The notes under the pieces: model-generated | Seen by the model: only the letters and a program-made list of their open reading frames with translations | The model's database searches: none | Told to the model about the DNA's origin: nothing | DNA from: an uncultured Bulleidia sp. | GTDB lineage: Bacteria > Bacillota_I > Bacilli_A > Erysipelotrichales > Erysipelotrichaceae | NCBI GenBank assembly: GCA_947087645.1 | Contig: CAMUDN010000009.1 | Coordinates: forward strand, 3,539 to 67,538 | DNA: 64,000 bases | Reading direction: 5' to 3' | Shown: positions 50,122 to 58,679 of the stretch, piece by piece | Numbering within the stretch: position 1 is the first letter of the stretch | How the letters are laid out: every line of letters starts with the position of its first letter | Translations under genes and position numbers: made by a program

Positions 50122-53100
50122 ATGAAAAAGCGAATAGCAATAGGAAGTATATTAGCTTTACTGCTCATTTTAGTTTGTCTTGGTATAAGCAGAAGTAAGT
50201 TATTTAATGATCAAAATAATAAGCATATAGATGAAACTAAAACAAATCAATCTGATAAATATGTAAATAAAAGTGATAAAAAAGTCAATCAAGCAGGTAA
50301 AGAACGTCAAGAAACAACGCATTTTAATTTACCAAAAGAAGGACATTTTAAAACAAAGATAAAAAATGTTAGGAATAATCAGTTAACTAATAATTTTAAT
50401 AGTGATTCTTCTTTATTACCAAATGAAGAGAATAATATATCTAATGATATAAGACCACATGTTAATGCATATCCAACACATTTTATATTAGAAAATAAAG
50501 TTATTATTGGTCTTACTAAAGAAGGTTTAGAAGATATTAAAAAGACAAAGAAGATTAAAATACCGGAAGGAATTGTTGGTATCAAAGATGGTGTATTTAA
50601 AAATTTAGCTTTAGAACAAGTAGAGTTAGCTAATACATTAGTTGAAATAGGAAAAGACTGTTTTTTTGGTAATAAAATAAAAAAGATAGATTTACCAACA
50701 TCTTTACAGAAAATTGGACGAGGTGCTTTTGATTATAATCAGTTAGAGCAACTAGTTATACCTAATCCTTTATGTAAAATAGATGGTGTTTTTTATAATG
50801 ATCAATATGTTAATATTATAACCGCAAATAAAGATGTTCATGATGAAGCTTATTTTCAGACAACGATACCGTTTAAGCGTTTAGAGCTTGAACAAAAAGG
50901 GATCAAACCTTTTGGCTCGGTAATTAATCGAGCAGGTGTAAAAGTAACTTATTATGATGATCAAGATAAAGCTGAATTTGTTGATCATCTTGTCTCTAAA
51001 GAACGTAAAAATCATTATCGTCGTAGTAGTGATCATTTAGATAAATATTTTAAAATTGGGGAAAAAATAAATGTTGTCGCACGACGGAATGATTACTTAC
51101 ATTTAGCTAATGTTTTTGTAGAGGGAGCAGTTAATAGTGAAGTGGCTTTTCACTATAATAATGAAGAACCGGCTTTAACTTCACCTACAGATTATCGTAA
51201 ACCAATTTTTAATGGTTTAAAGCAAGCAATTATTGTATATGTTGGCTCACCGGAAGCTCACAATATTGATTTTAAAAAAGATCTTTTTGCTTGTGATTAT
51301 AAAATGAATAATATAACCGATAAGATTAAAGTATATGATAGTGAAAAAGTTGATGTTAATAAACCGGGTATTTATACTGTACGTTATGAAGTGCAAGATG
51401 AAGATGGCAATCAACAAATAGGCAAGCGTCATATTTATGTTGAAAAAGAACATGAGTGGTATCCATATGATTTCTATTTTGAAAATGATATCGTACTTGG
51501 TTTAAGCAAAATTGGTGAATATAAATTAAATGAAAGACTTGTGGCTCCTAATGATAAACAAATTATTTTACCATCAAGAAATGATCAAGGTAAAGTAGTT
51601 ACGAAAATTGGTTCAGCAGCTTTTGCTCGTTTAAGAACAAGAAAGATTGTTATACCAAATACATATCAAGAGATTAGAGCTTATGCTTTTGAATCAAATC
51701 TTTTAGAAGAATTAATTTTACCTGATTCAATTGTTAAAGTTGGAGATAAAGCATTTGCGTTTAATAACATTCAAAATTTATATTTATCTAAAAACTTACA
51801 AATAATAGGTAAAGAAGCATTTTCTTCTTTACATTTAAAGGAAATTAATTTACCTGCTTCATTGATCGAACTTGGTGAAGGTGCTTTTAAAAATAATGCT
51901 AAATTAGTAAAACGAGAATTAGAAATACCAGTAAAAATAAAAACTATTCCAGTATCAGCTTTTGCTAATTGCCATTTAACAAAACTAGTCTTACATGAAG
52001 GATTAGAGACAATTGAAGATAATGCATTTGGTAAGAATAATTTAGTAGCGGTAAAGTATCTACCAAGTACATTAAAGAATTTATCTGCTTCTGCTTTTAA
52101 GCAGAATAGTGATCCACATGGTTCAGAAAGATATTCAGCAGTTAAGTTATATACAAAAGATGGTAAGAATCCAAATCATTTTATTTCTAATGTTTTTCAA
52201 GTCATCAATCCTGTTGATACACCTAATAAAGAAGAATATATTGAGAGTGATTTTAAATTATTAGCTGGTAATAAAGTACAATTTAGTGAAGCTGGTAAAC
52301 AAAAAGCAAAAACAAATAAAGACTTAGTTATTCCAGATACAATTGCTGGTCAAATGGTTGAAGGCATAGCTCAAACAGCCTTTATGTATAAACATTTTCA
52401 AACGATAAAATTACCACATAATTTGAAATTCATTGAGAATACTGCCTTTGCAGGTAATGATTTAACGAACTTGACACTACCAAATACATTAGTTCGTATT
52501 GATGGTTCAGCTTTTTATGGTAATACTAAATTAACTAGTCTTAAATTATCTGATAAGATTGAAGAAATTGGTAAAAATGCTTTTATGAATACTGCTTTAA
52601 CAAGTGTTAATTTACCAAATACTATTAAAAGAATTGAAAAAGATGCATTTAAACTTAAAACAAATACCAAGAAAGTTAAATTGACAATTAAGTATAATGA
52701 CCAAACAAAGAAGTTTATTGATGATAATCAAGACCGTTCTGATTTTGATTTAGATGTTCAAGGTATGCCATCAAGACCTTTGACTAAGAAAAAAATTGTT
52801 TTAACTAATAAAGCAACAGTATATGGTATTAAAGCAGGTCAACGTTTGAAGTTTAGCTTAACTGCTTTCCAACATAAAGTAAGACTAAAAGTTAATAATC
52901 ATGATGTTAATGTAACAAAAGTTGGTAATGATATATATGTTTCTTCATATGTACAGTATTTAAACAATGAAAGAGAACAAATATTTACTTTTGAAGAAGA
53001 TGGTATTAAATATGAAAAAAGAATTGTTTTCTTTAAACCTGAAAAGATAGTGATTAAGAATAATGATCAGGTATTTAGCTATACAGATAATTTAGAATTA

Positions 53101-53658
53101 GAATTAGTTAAAGATAAGTATGCATATAAGAATTTACATGTTTATCGAAATCAATATAGTGGCCGATCAGAAAAGAATGTTATTTTGCAAGATAATAAAA
53201 TAAAATTACCAAAGACTTTAGTTGATGATATAAAGAAAGATAATGTACTTAAGTTATATATTGAAGATGATTATCATGCTAAGACATTAATTGTTATCAA
53301 GCTAAAACATGGAGAAGACAAAGCCCAAGTTAATTTTTCTTTAATAGGTAATAAAAATGATGTTTATACTTATCAGACAGATCAGGTAAATGAAGATATT
53401 TATCAGGCTTTAAAAGATGATTATACAAGCAATAATTTAGGCATTGAAATAGGTCGTACAACATATGATAAAGATGAGTATGCAGAAATAGATGAAGTTT
53501 TGGAAGATAAGTATTTAATGTTGTTTGATGATCAAACAAAAAGTATAAAATTATGTATTAATAAGCCTAAACAATTTGAAGAATTGCATATAAAATGTCA
53601 AAAATATACATTTATATATGATATTGAAGATGATTATAAATTGACAGTTAAGGATTAA
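50122..53658 (+). CDS. Secreted BspA-type leucine-rich-repeat protein
   Basis: 1178 residues. The N-terminal signal or anchor is residues about 4-23 (IAIGSILALLLILVCLGI), followed by a charged spacer. LRR_5 repeats occur in three groups (about 145-215, 480-650 and 715-850), for example KIGSAAFARLRTRKIVIPN, VGDKAFAFNNIQNLYLS and IGKNAFMNTALTSVNLPN. An Ig-like domain (PGIYTVRYEVQDEDGN) lies near residue 420. The C-terminal 300 residues are not recognised and have no sorting signal. BspA-like proteins bind host or bacterial surfaces. It lies 14 bases before the subtilase gene. Confidence 0.82.
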   Translation: MKKRIAIGSILALLLILVCLGISRSKLFNDQNNKHIDETKTNQSDKYVNKSDKKVNQAGKERQETTHFNLPKEGHFKTKIKNVRNNQLTNNFNSDSSLLPNEENNISNDIRPHVNAYPTHFILENKVIIGLTKEGLEDIKKTKKIKIPEGIVGIKDGVFKNLALEQVELANTLVEIGKDCFFGNKIKKIDLPTSLQKIGRGAFDYNQLEQLVIPNPLCKIDGVFYNDQYVNIITANKDVHDEAYFQTTIPFKRLELEQKGIKPFGSVINRAGVKVTYYDDQDKAEFVDHLVSKERKNHYRRSSDHLDKYFKIGEKINVVARRNDYLHLANVFVEGAVNSEVAFHYNNEEPALTSPTDYRKPIFNGLKQAIIVYVGSPEAHNIDFKKDLFACDYKMNNITDKIKVYDSEKVDVNKPGIYTVRYEVQDEDGNQQIGKRHIYVEKEHEWYPYDFYFENDIVLGLSKIGEYKLNERLVAPNDKQIILPSRNDQGKVVTKIGSAAFARLRTRKIVIPNTYQEIRAYAFESNLLEELILPDSIVKVGDKAFAFNNIQNLYLSKNLQIIGKEAFSSLHLKEINLPASLIELGEGAFKNNAKLVKRELEIPVKIKTIPVSAFANCHLTKLVLHEGLETIEDNAFGKNNLVAVKYLPSTLKNLSASAFKQNSDPHGSERYSAVKLYTKDGKNPNHFISNVFQVINPVDTPNKEEYIESDFKLLAGNKVQFSEAGKQKAKTNKDLVIPDTIAGQMVEGIAQTAFMYKHFQTIKLPHNLKFIENTAFAGNDLTNLTLPNTLVRIDGSAFYGNTKLTSLKLSDKIEEIGKNAFMNTALTSVNLPNTIKRIEKDAFKLKTNTKKVKLTIKYNDQTKKFIDDNQDRSDFDLDVQGMPSRPLTKKKIVLTNKATVYGIKAGQRLKFSLTAFQHKVRLKVNNHDVNVTKVGNDIYVSSYVQYLNNEREQIFTFEEDGIKYEKRIVFFKPEKIVIKNNDQVFSYTDNLELELVKDKYAYKNLHVYRNQYSGRSEKNVILQDNKIKLPKTLVDDIKKDNVLKLYIEDDYHAKTLIVIKLKHGEDKAQVNFSLIGNKNDVYTYQTDQVNEDIYQALKDDYTSNNLGIEIGRTTYDKDEYAEIDEVLEDKYLMLFDDQTKSIKLCINKPKQFEELHIKCQKYTFIYDIEDDYKLTVKD

Positions 53659-53672
53659 AAGAGGTAATTGAT

Positions 53673-56291
53673 ATGAAGAAAAAATATATTTTAGTTATTT
53701 CGGCTATATTATTAGCATTGGGTACTTTTTCTGTCATTGCTAAAACATCATCTGATCAAGCAGAAGCTTATCGTCGTGATTTTCATGGTGAAGGAGTAGT
53801 TGTAGCTATTATTGATGGTGGTGCTGATATTAATCATCCTGATTTGAAATTAAGTAGTCCTGATGATGCTAAATTAAGCAAAGATATGGTACAAAACATC
53901 ATTGCTCAAAAAGGTTTAAAGGGAAAATATGTTAATGCAAAAATTCCTTATATACATGACTATTATCATAATGATAATGATATTTATAGTAGTAATGAAC
54001 ATGGTTTACATGTTGCTGGTATTGTAGGTGCTAATGGGGAAAATAAAGGTGTTGCACCAGAAGTTCAGCTCTTATTGATGAAAGTCTTCCCAGATGCCGG
54101 TATTAATACCATCGTTGATAGTAGTAAATATTATGTACAAGCAATTGAAGATGCTATTGTCTTACAAGCAGATATTATTAATTTAAGTTTAGGAACTGGT
54201 GCTGGTGCTGATCATTTATTAGATAAGAGTGTTAAAGAGGCAATTAAAAAAGCTAAAGATGCGGGTATTATTGTTAATGTTTCATGTGGTAATAATGGTT
54301 ACTTTGCATATCCTGATGCTTTACCTAAAAGTGATAATCCCGATTATGGCGTTATTTCAATGCCAGCTATTTTACCAGAAACAGTTGCCGTTGCTTCGTT
54401 GAATGGTGATACATTAAGTTCACCGATGATAGTTTCTAATGGTAAAAAATACCCTTATCAAAAAGCAAGTAAAGATGCACTTAGCATTGCAGATGAATTG
54501 CCATATGGTAAAGATGTTCAGCTTATTGATGTTGGTGAGGGAACAAGTAAAGAATATGATAATTTAGATACAGAAGGTAAAATTGTTATTGCTAAAAAAG
54601 GAAGACTTGATTATACACAATTGCATCATATAGCTTTACAACATCGAGTAGCTGCTTTAGTTGTTTATAGTGCTACAGATATGGATGAAGAATTTACTTG
54701 GGATGCACGTTTATTTTCTTTACCGGTTGCCCGATTAAGAGAAAAAGATGCAAAGGAAATTATTACTAATGCCAAAAAGAATAAGCCTGTTGTTTTTTTA
54801 AATGAGAAAGAATCATATCCAAATAGTAAAGCAGGCGTTATTAATTCTTTTTCAGCTTGGGGAGTTACGAATGAAGGTCTATTAAAACCAGATATTACAG
54901 CTCCTGGTGGTAATATTTTATCTTTAGCTAATCATGGTGAATATACAAGAATGACAGGTACAAGTATGGCAGCACCATATATATCAGGTGTTGCAGCTTT
55001 AACATTACAACGTTTAAATGAAACTTATGATCAGCAATTAACACCACTTGCTAAAGCTAAATTAGTTAGAAAAATTATGATGTCAACTGCTATACCAAAA
55101 AGAGAAAATAATGTTCTTATATCACCACGTAAGCAAGGAAGTGGAGTAGTTAATATTAAGTCAGCTGTGACAAGTAAAGTGGTAGCTTATATTGATGAAG
55201 AAAAGATAAATTTAAATTTAGGAAAAGTTGAAAAAGTATTGACTGTACCCGTAACTTTGGAAAATATAAGTAAGAAAAAAATATGCTTAAGAGGTAAATA
55301 TCAACTTTTAACTGATATAGTTAAAGACGGACGTTTTACGATGCATAGTAAATTAGTTAAAGAATCTTCTTTAAGCGATGTTGTTCTAAATCCAAAAGAG
55401 AAAAAGAAAGTAATTTATAAAATTGATATTCATGATATTCAATTACAAAATGTGATGCCTAATGGTTTTTTCATTGATGGTTTTATTGATTATAATTATG
55501 GTTCTACAAAGACACATGTAGGAGTTGCATTTACTTCTTTTAAAGGTCAATTTAATAAATTACCATGTATTGAAACACCTATTTATGATTTACCAAATGG
55601 CGATGCTACATATATTAAAAAAGCAAAAGATATCAATGATTTTACTTATTTTGGTAGTGATATTTTAGTTAATGGTGAAGCACAAAATATCGTGCTTGGC
55701 GAAACCGCAAATAGTAGTGATGATCAACGTATATTTAAGAAAGAAAATATTGCTATTTCACCAAATAATGATCAGATGGCAGATCACTTAGATTTTAATA
55801 TTACAGCTTTAAGAACATATCAAAAGATTAAGATTGATATTTTAGATAGTCAAAAAAATATTATTGCGACATATAGTGATGTTAAGAAACCTGAATTTAT
55901 AAAGAGTTATTATGGTGGTAATCAAAAAAATCAGAAGTCACTAAATATTTGGCAATATGTTCCTCAACATGTTAAAGAAGGAAAATATTTTGCTCGTGTT
56001 GTTGTACAACATGATCTTAAAGATAATGAAAATATGCAAAGTTTTATCTATCCATTTTATATTGATAATACTGCTCCTAAATTAATTAGTAGTATACAAG
56101 AAGGAGATTATTTAACATTAAAGTGTGAAGATCAACTAAGTGGTATATATAGTACTAAATTATTATTTGGAACAAGAGAAATAGAATGTGATAAAGATGG
56201 TCGATACAATATTAAAGGTATCAAAAAACAACAGCTTCGCTTAGTTATGCAAGATTATGCATATAATGAAGTAAGTATAAACTTAAAATAA
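53673..56291 (+). CDS. Secreted S8-family serine protease (subtilase)
   Basis: 872 residues. Signal peptide residues about 1-24. The catalytic triad is in VVAIIDGGADINHPD (Asp), SSNEHGLHVAGIVGA (His; HGTH is usual, here HGLH) and GTSMAAPYISGVAAL (Ser), with the oxyanion Asn in VSCGNNGYF. A protease-associated insert (about 260-390) and lactocepin/C5a-peptidase-like C-terminal beta domains follow. No sorting motif, so probably secreted or held by interactions. It appears co-transcribed with the LRR protein, perhaps its processing partner. Confidence 0.88.
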   Translation: MKKKYILVISAILLALGTFSVIAKTSSDQAEAYRRDFHGEGVVVAIIDGGADINHPDLKLSSPDDAKLSKDMVQNIIAQKGLKGKYVNAKIPYIHDYYHNDNDIYSSNEHGLHVAGIVGANGENKGVAPEVQLLLMKVFPDAGINTIVDSSKYYVQAIEDAIVLQADIINLSLGTGAGADHLLDKSVKEAIKKAKDAGIIVNVSCGNNGYFAYPDALPKSDNPDYGVISMPAILPETVAVASLNGDTLSSPMIVSNGKKYPYQKASKDALSIADELPYGKDVQLIDVGEGTSKEYDNLDTEGKIVIAKKGRLDYTQLHHIALQHRVAALVVYSATDMDEEFTWDARLFSLPVARLREKDAKEIITNAKKNKPVVFLNEKESYPNSKAGVINSFSAWGVTNEGLLKPDITAPGGNILSLANHGEYTRMTGTSMAAPYISGVAALTLQRLNETYDQQLTPLAKAKLVRKIMMSTAIPKRENNVLISPRKQGSGVVNIKSAVTSKVVAYIDEEKINLNLGKVEKVLTVPVTLENISKKKICLRGKYQLLTDIVKDGRFTMHSKLVKESSLSDVVLNPKEKKKVIYKIDIHDIQLQNVMPNGFFIDGFIDYNYGSTKTHVGVAFTSFKGQFNKLPCIETPIYDLPNGDATYIKKAKDINDFTYFGSDILVNGEAQNIVLGETANSSDDQRIFKKENIAISPNNDQMADHLDFNITALRTYQKIKIDILDSQKNIIATYSDVKKPEFIKSYYGGNQKNQKSLNIWQYVPQHVKEGKYFARVVVQHDLKDNENMQSFIYPFYIDNTAPKLISSIQEGDYLTLKCEDQLSGIYSTKLLFGTREIECDKDGRYNIKGIKKQQLRLVMQDYAYNEVSINLK

Positions 56292-56295
56292 TATT

Positions 56296-56325
56296 AAAAA
56301 GAAGATTGATTAAGATCTTCTTTTT
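56296..56325 (+). terminator. Rho-independent terminator after subtilase
   Basis: AAAAAGAAGAT/ATCTTCTTTTT 11-bp stem with an eight-base loop and a T-run. Confidence 0.88.
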
Positions 56326-56327
56326 AT

Positions 56328-56385
56328 TTGACAAATCTTTTAAAGATGGTACTATAAATGTAACATATAGTACTATAAATGTAAC
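56328..56385 (+). promoter_or_regulatory. Promoter with tandem 15-bp operator repeats
   Basis: TTGACA (56328-56333) and TACTAT (56350-56355) 16 bases apart. The 15-mer TACTATAAATGTAAC occurs at 56350-56364 and again at 56371-56385 (21-bp period, two helical turns). The first copy overlaps the -10 box, so the downstream HTH protein probably represses its own promoter. Confidence 0.65.
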
Positions 56386-56406
56386 CAAAATAAAGGAGGT
56401 GATGTA

Positions 56407-56610
56407 ATGGAGGTGGAAATTCAGAATAGAATAGCAGAATTTAGAAAAGTAATGGGTTTATCTCAACACCGTTTAGCAAAAGAAGTTGGTCTTAAGCGAC
56501 GCTCAATTATGGCATATGAAAAAAATACAATTAGTCCAACTTTAGAGACAGCTTATAAGATATGTAAGGTGCTTAATAAAGATATTAAGGAAGTGTTTAT
56601 ATTTAAATAG
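56407..56610 (+). CDS. XRE-family HTH regulator, YozG/Cro-like
   Basis: 67 residues, almost entirely a Cro/C1 helix-turn-helix: NRIAEFRKVMGLSQHRLAKEVG, then RRSIMAYEKNTISPTLETAYKI. A very strong AAAGGAGGTGAT ribosome site precedes the ATG. Tandem operator repeats upstream suggest autoregulation. The next gene starts eight bases later and may be its partner. Confidence 0.85.
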   Translation: MEVEIQNRIAEFRKVMGLSQHRLAKEVGLKRRSIMAYEKNTISPTLETAYKICKVLNKDIKEVFIFK

Positions 56611-56618
56611 GAGGTTTT

Positions 56619-57047
56619 ATGGGCTTTTTATCTTACAGTTTAGATGATATTAAAAATAAAGTTAGGGAATGTTTTGGAAATACAGATAATTATTTATACG
56701 TTTTTAATCGTGATAATGTAAAAAAAGGATTAGCAAGATTCCTTTTGCTTGGACCATTGGCGTTTGTGTTAACAGGAAGTCAAAATTATATTTTAAATTT
56801 TAATGAAAAAGGTATTTATGAAAAAAATATTAGCACTAATTTAAAAGGTAATTTTGTGCTTATGCCTTGGCATGAAATTGAAGACTTTAAAGTTGGTTTT
56901 AGAATGAATATAGCTATTATTGAATTTTTGCATTTAGGTAAAAAAATGCGTTATGAAGTACCGTTTAAAGGTAGAATGTGTATTGAAAATAGTGATAATT
57001 TAGAAAAATTACAAGATGTAAAGTGGCATCAAATTGAAAATAGATAG
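56619..57047 (+). CDS. Unknown protein, possible bacterial PH-like domain
   Basis: 142 residues. A short hydrophobic stretch (FLLLGPLAFVLTGSQNYI, about 42-59) is followed by alternating beta strands (YILNFNEKGIYEKNI, FVLMPWHEIEDFKVGF, IAIIEFLHLGKKMRYEVPF). The pattern suggests a PH-like fold but I do not recognise the family with confidence. It follows the HTH gene with AGGAGG and is probably in the same operon. Confidence 0.5.
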   Translation: MGFLSYSLDDIKNKVRECFGNTDNYLYVFNRDNVKKGLARFLLLGPLAFVLTGSQNYILNFNEKGIYEKNISTNLKGNFVLMPWHEIEDFKVGFRMNIAIIEFLHLGKKMRYEVPFKGRMCIENSDNLEKLQDVKWHQIENR

Positions 57048-57052
57048 TTTAA

Positions 57053-57866
57053 AAACGTTTTAACAAAGCTAAAGTGTATATTGATGATGTATATAGTGGG
57101 GGAAGTGGTGAAGAAGCTGAAAAGCTAAACCTTCCCCTTTTAAGTACTGCAATTCAAGGTGGGTTATTTCATCCTAGTTGTAAACATCATTTAAGTACGT
57201 ATTTTCCTGATGATGAGGATAAAGCACAAAAAGGAAAACAAGAACATCACTATTTACAAAATAAGATTCAACGAGAAAGGCGATTAATAGCTGGCTCATT
57301 AGATGAAAATAATATAAGAGTACACAAGCGAAAAGAACAACAGCTGATAAGAGAAGATGAAAAGTATAAAGGAATGATGGAATCTCCTTTTAATAATTTT
57401 TATAAATTTAAAGATATAACTAATGAATTAGTAAAAAATAATAATTATAAAGAAGCAGAATTACTTTTTGATAAAAATATTGTAAAAGGGTAGGTATAAA
57501 GAAGAAATAAGAGCTGGTGAGATATACAGAAAAAATATTGGTGGAAATATTAAATTTTTAAATAAAGATCTTTATAATGGACCGTCACCTGACTATTTGA
57601 TAAACGATTCTCTTTGGGAACTAAAAACCCCTAAAAGTAGTAAAAACTTGCATAAGTTAATTGAAAAAGGAATCAAACAAATAAATGCGGGAATAATGGG
57701 AAAAATATCAGGCGGTATTATATTGAATATTAAAGAAATCAAAAACCAAATGTCATTAGATGAAATCATAATCATTTCACTCAAACGCATAGAATTTAAA
57801 TCACCAAGTGATATAAAATTGATGATAATAGATGGTGATAAGATTTTAGAATCTATCAATTTATAA
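57053..57866 (+). pseudogene. Remnant of a phage minor-capsid (MuF-like) polymorphic toxin
   Basis: The reading frame up to 57493 has no proper start (a GTG at 57074 is only internal) and begins KAKVYIDDVYSGGSG, then QGGLFHPSCKHHLSTYF, typical of phage minor capsid protein C-termini. After DKNIVKG it stops. The next frame (from 57486) continues naturally with RYKEEIRAGEIYRKNIGG and a domain with NGPSPDYLINDSLWELK and IEKGIKQINAGI, like CdiA-type C-terminal nucleases (PF18451-like). One base shift would join them. The 5' part is lost, so this is a broken toxin gene. Confidence 0.65.
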
Positions 57867-58000
57867 AATAAAAAAAGAGATACGTCGACCTTAAGCGGTC
57901 TTCCTATCCTTTTCATACCTAATTTAGCATTTTTATAGAAATATGTCAAAGTCAAGTGCAATAGTATAAGTTGAAAAAATAGCCATTAAATAGGCTTTTA
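57867..58000. other. Spacer between two gene remnants
   Basis: No gene. It contains a small palindrome (GACCTTAAGCGGTC, 57889-57902) beside an A-rich tract, a possible minus-strand terminator, and otherwise nothing that I can name. Confidence 0.3.
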
Positions 58001-58317
58001 ATGATTATAGAAATGTTAGGTATTAATGAATATATTAGTGGTGCTGAAATAAGTCATACGTCTGATGGAAAATATCAAATGAAAACTATGATTTATTATT
58101 ATATGGAGATGGTAGAGTAGGTAAAAATGACTTTAAGTTTTATAAATTATATAAAGGTAATGATGACGTGACAGGATTAGATGTTGTTATTGCTTAGATG
58201 GATTCTAACTCTGAATTAATTATTCATGCAAATCATGTTGGGAAGAAGCATCATAAAGCGGAAAAGCTTTATAGATTTTTATCAAAATCAGATCGGCTTA
58301 TTGACAAAAGGAAATAG
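58001..58317 (+). pseudogene. Frameshifted unknown gene, possible former immunity gene
   Basis: From ATG 58001, 39 codons (MIIEMLGINEYISGAEISHT and on) end at a TAG (58118-58120). The shifted frame continues LYGDGRVGKNDFKFYKLYKG to an in-frame TAG and then reads MDSNSELIIHANHVGKKHHK to TAG 58315-58317. The protein is unrecognised. Its position after the toxin remnant suggests an immunity gene, but nothing in the sequence proves this. Confidence 0.4.
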
Positions 58318-58329
58318 ATATTTTACTGT
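58301..58329 (+). promoter_or_regulatory. Candidate promoter of the structured small RNA
   Basis: Consensus TTGACA (58301-58306) and a weaker TACTGT (58324-58329) 17 bases apart, placing the start of transcription near 58336, just before the 10-bp closing stem of the RNA. Confidence 0.4.
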
Positions 58330-58335
58330 TTACTT

Positions 58336-58478
58336 GTAAAACTGGTAATGCGAGGCTGAAATTTTCCCTGGACAGCTGATATACGATATGTGGGGGTCTT
58401 CTGATTTATTACACAGAAGGGGGGCCCACGGCATTACTGGAATTTCAAAAAAGCATTCTAAATAGAGTGCTTTTTTAT
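58336..58478 (+). ncRNA. Structured small RNA, unclassified
   Basis: GC-rich island in AT-rich DNA, with no coding frame. Bases 58342-58351 pair with 58431-58440 (10 pairs, two of them wobble) as a closing stem. Inside, GTGGG/CCCAC (58390-58394, 58425-58429) and CTTCTG/CAGAAG (58398-58403, 58414-58419) form an arm with a G-rich internal loop, and GCTG/CAGC plus an ATAT hairpin fold the 5' half. A terminator follows at 58447-58476. The length and closed-stem layout recall regulatory RNAs such as 6S RNA, but I do not recognise its consensus. Confidence 0.6.
58447..58476 (+). terminator. Terminator of the small RNA
   Basis: AAAAAAGCATTCT/AGAGTGCTTTTTT, 13-bp stem (one G-T pair), AAAT loop and T-run. 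Confidence 0.85.
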
Positions 58479-58679
58479 TTGAGAGGAATATATGGCAAAG
58501 AGTAAAAGATATTTTAAAACTCTTAAATGATAAAAGGAAAGGAGGTTTGTTTTGATAAGATACTTGTAATTTGAAATAAGAAAGTTATTTAAGGCTTATA
58601 TATAAATTTACTTTTTTATAATAAGTGCTAAAATAAGAGCTGATCTTTATAGGTATAAATATAATATAAGAGGTGTTTT

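Noticed and set aside
57593..57961. Minus-strand frame of 122 codons
   Set aside because: It is antisense to the toxin remnant, which has recognisable motifs, and it lacks a ribosome site.
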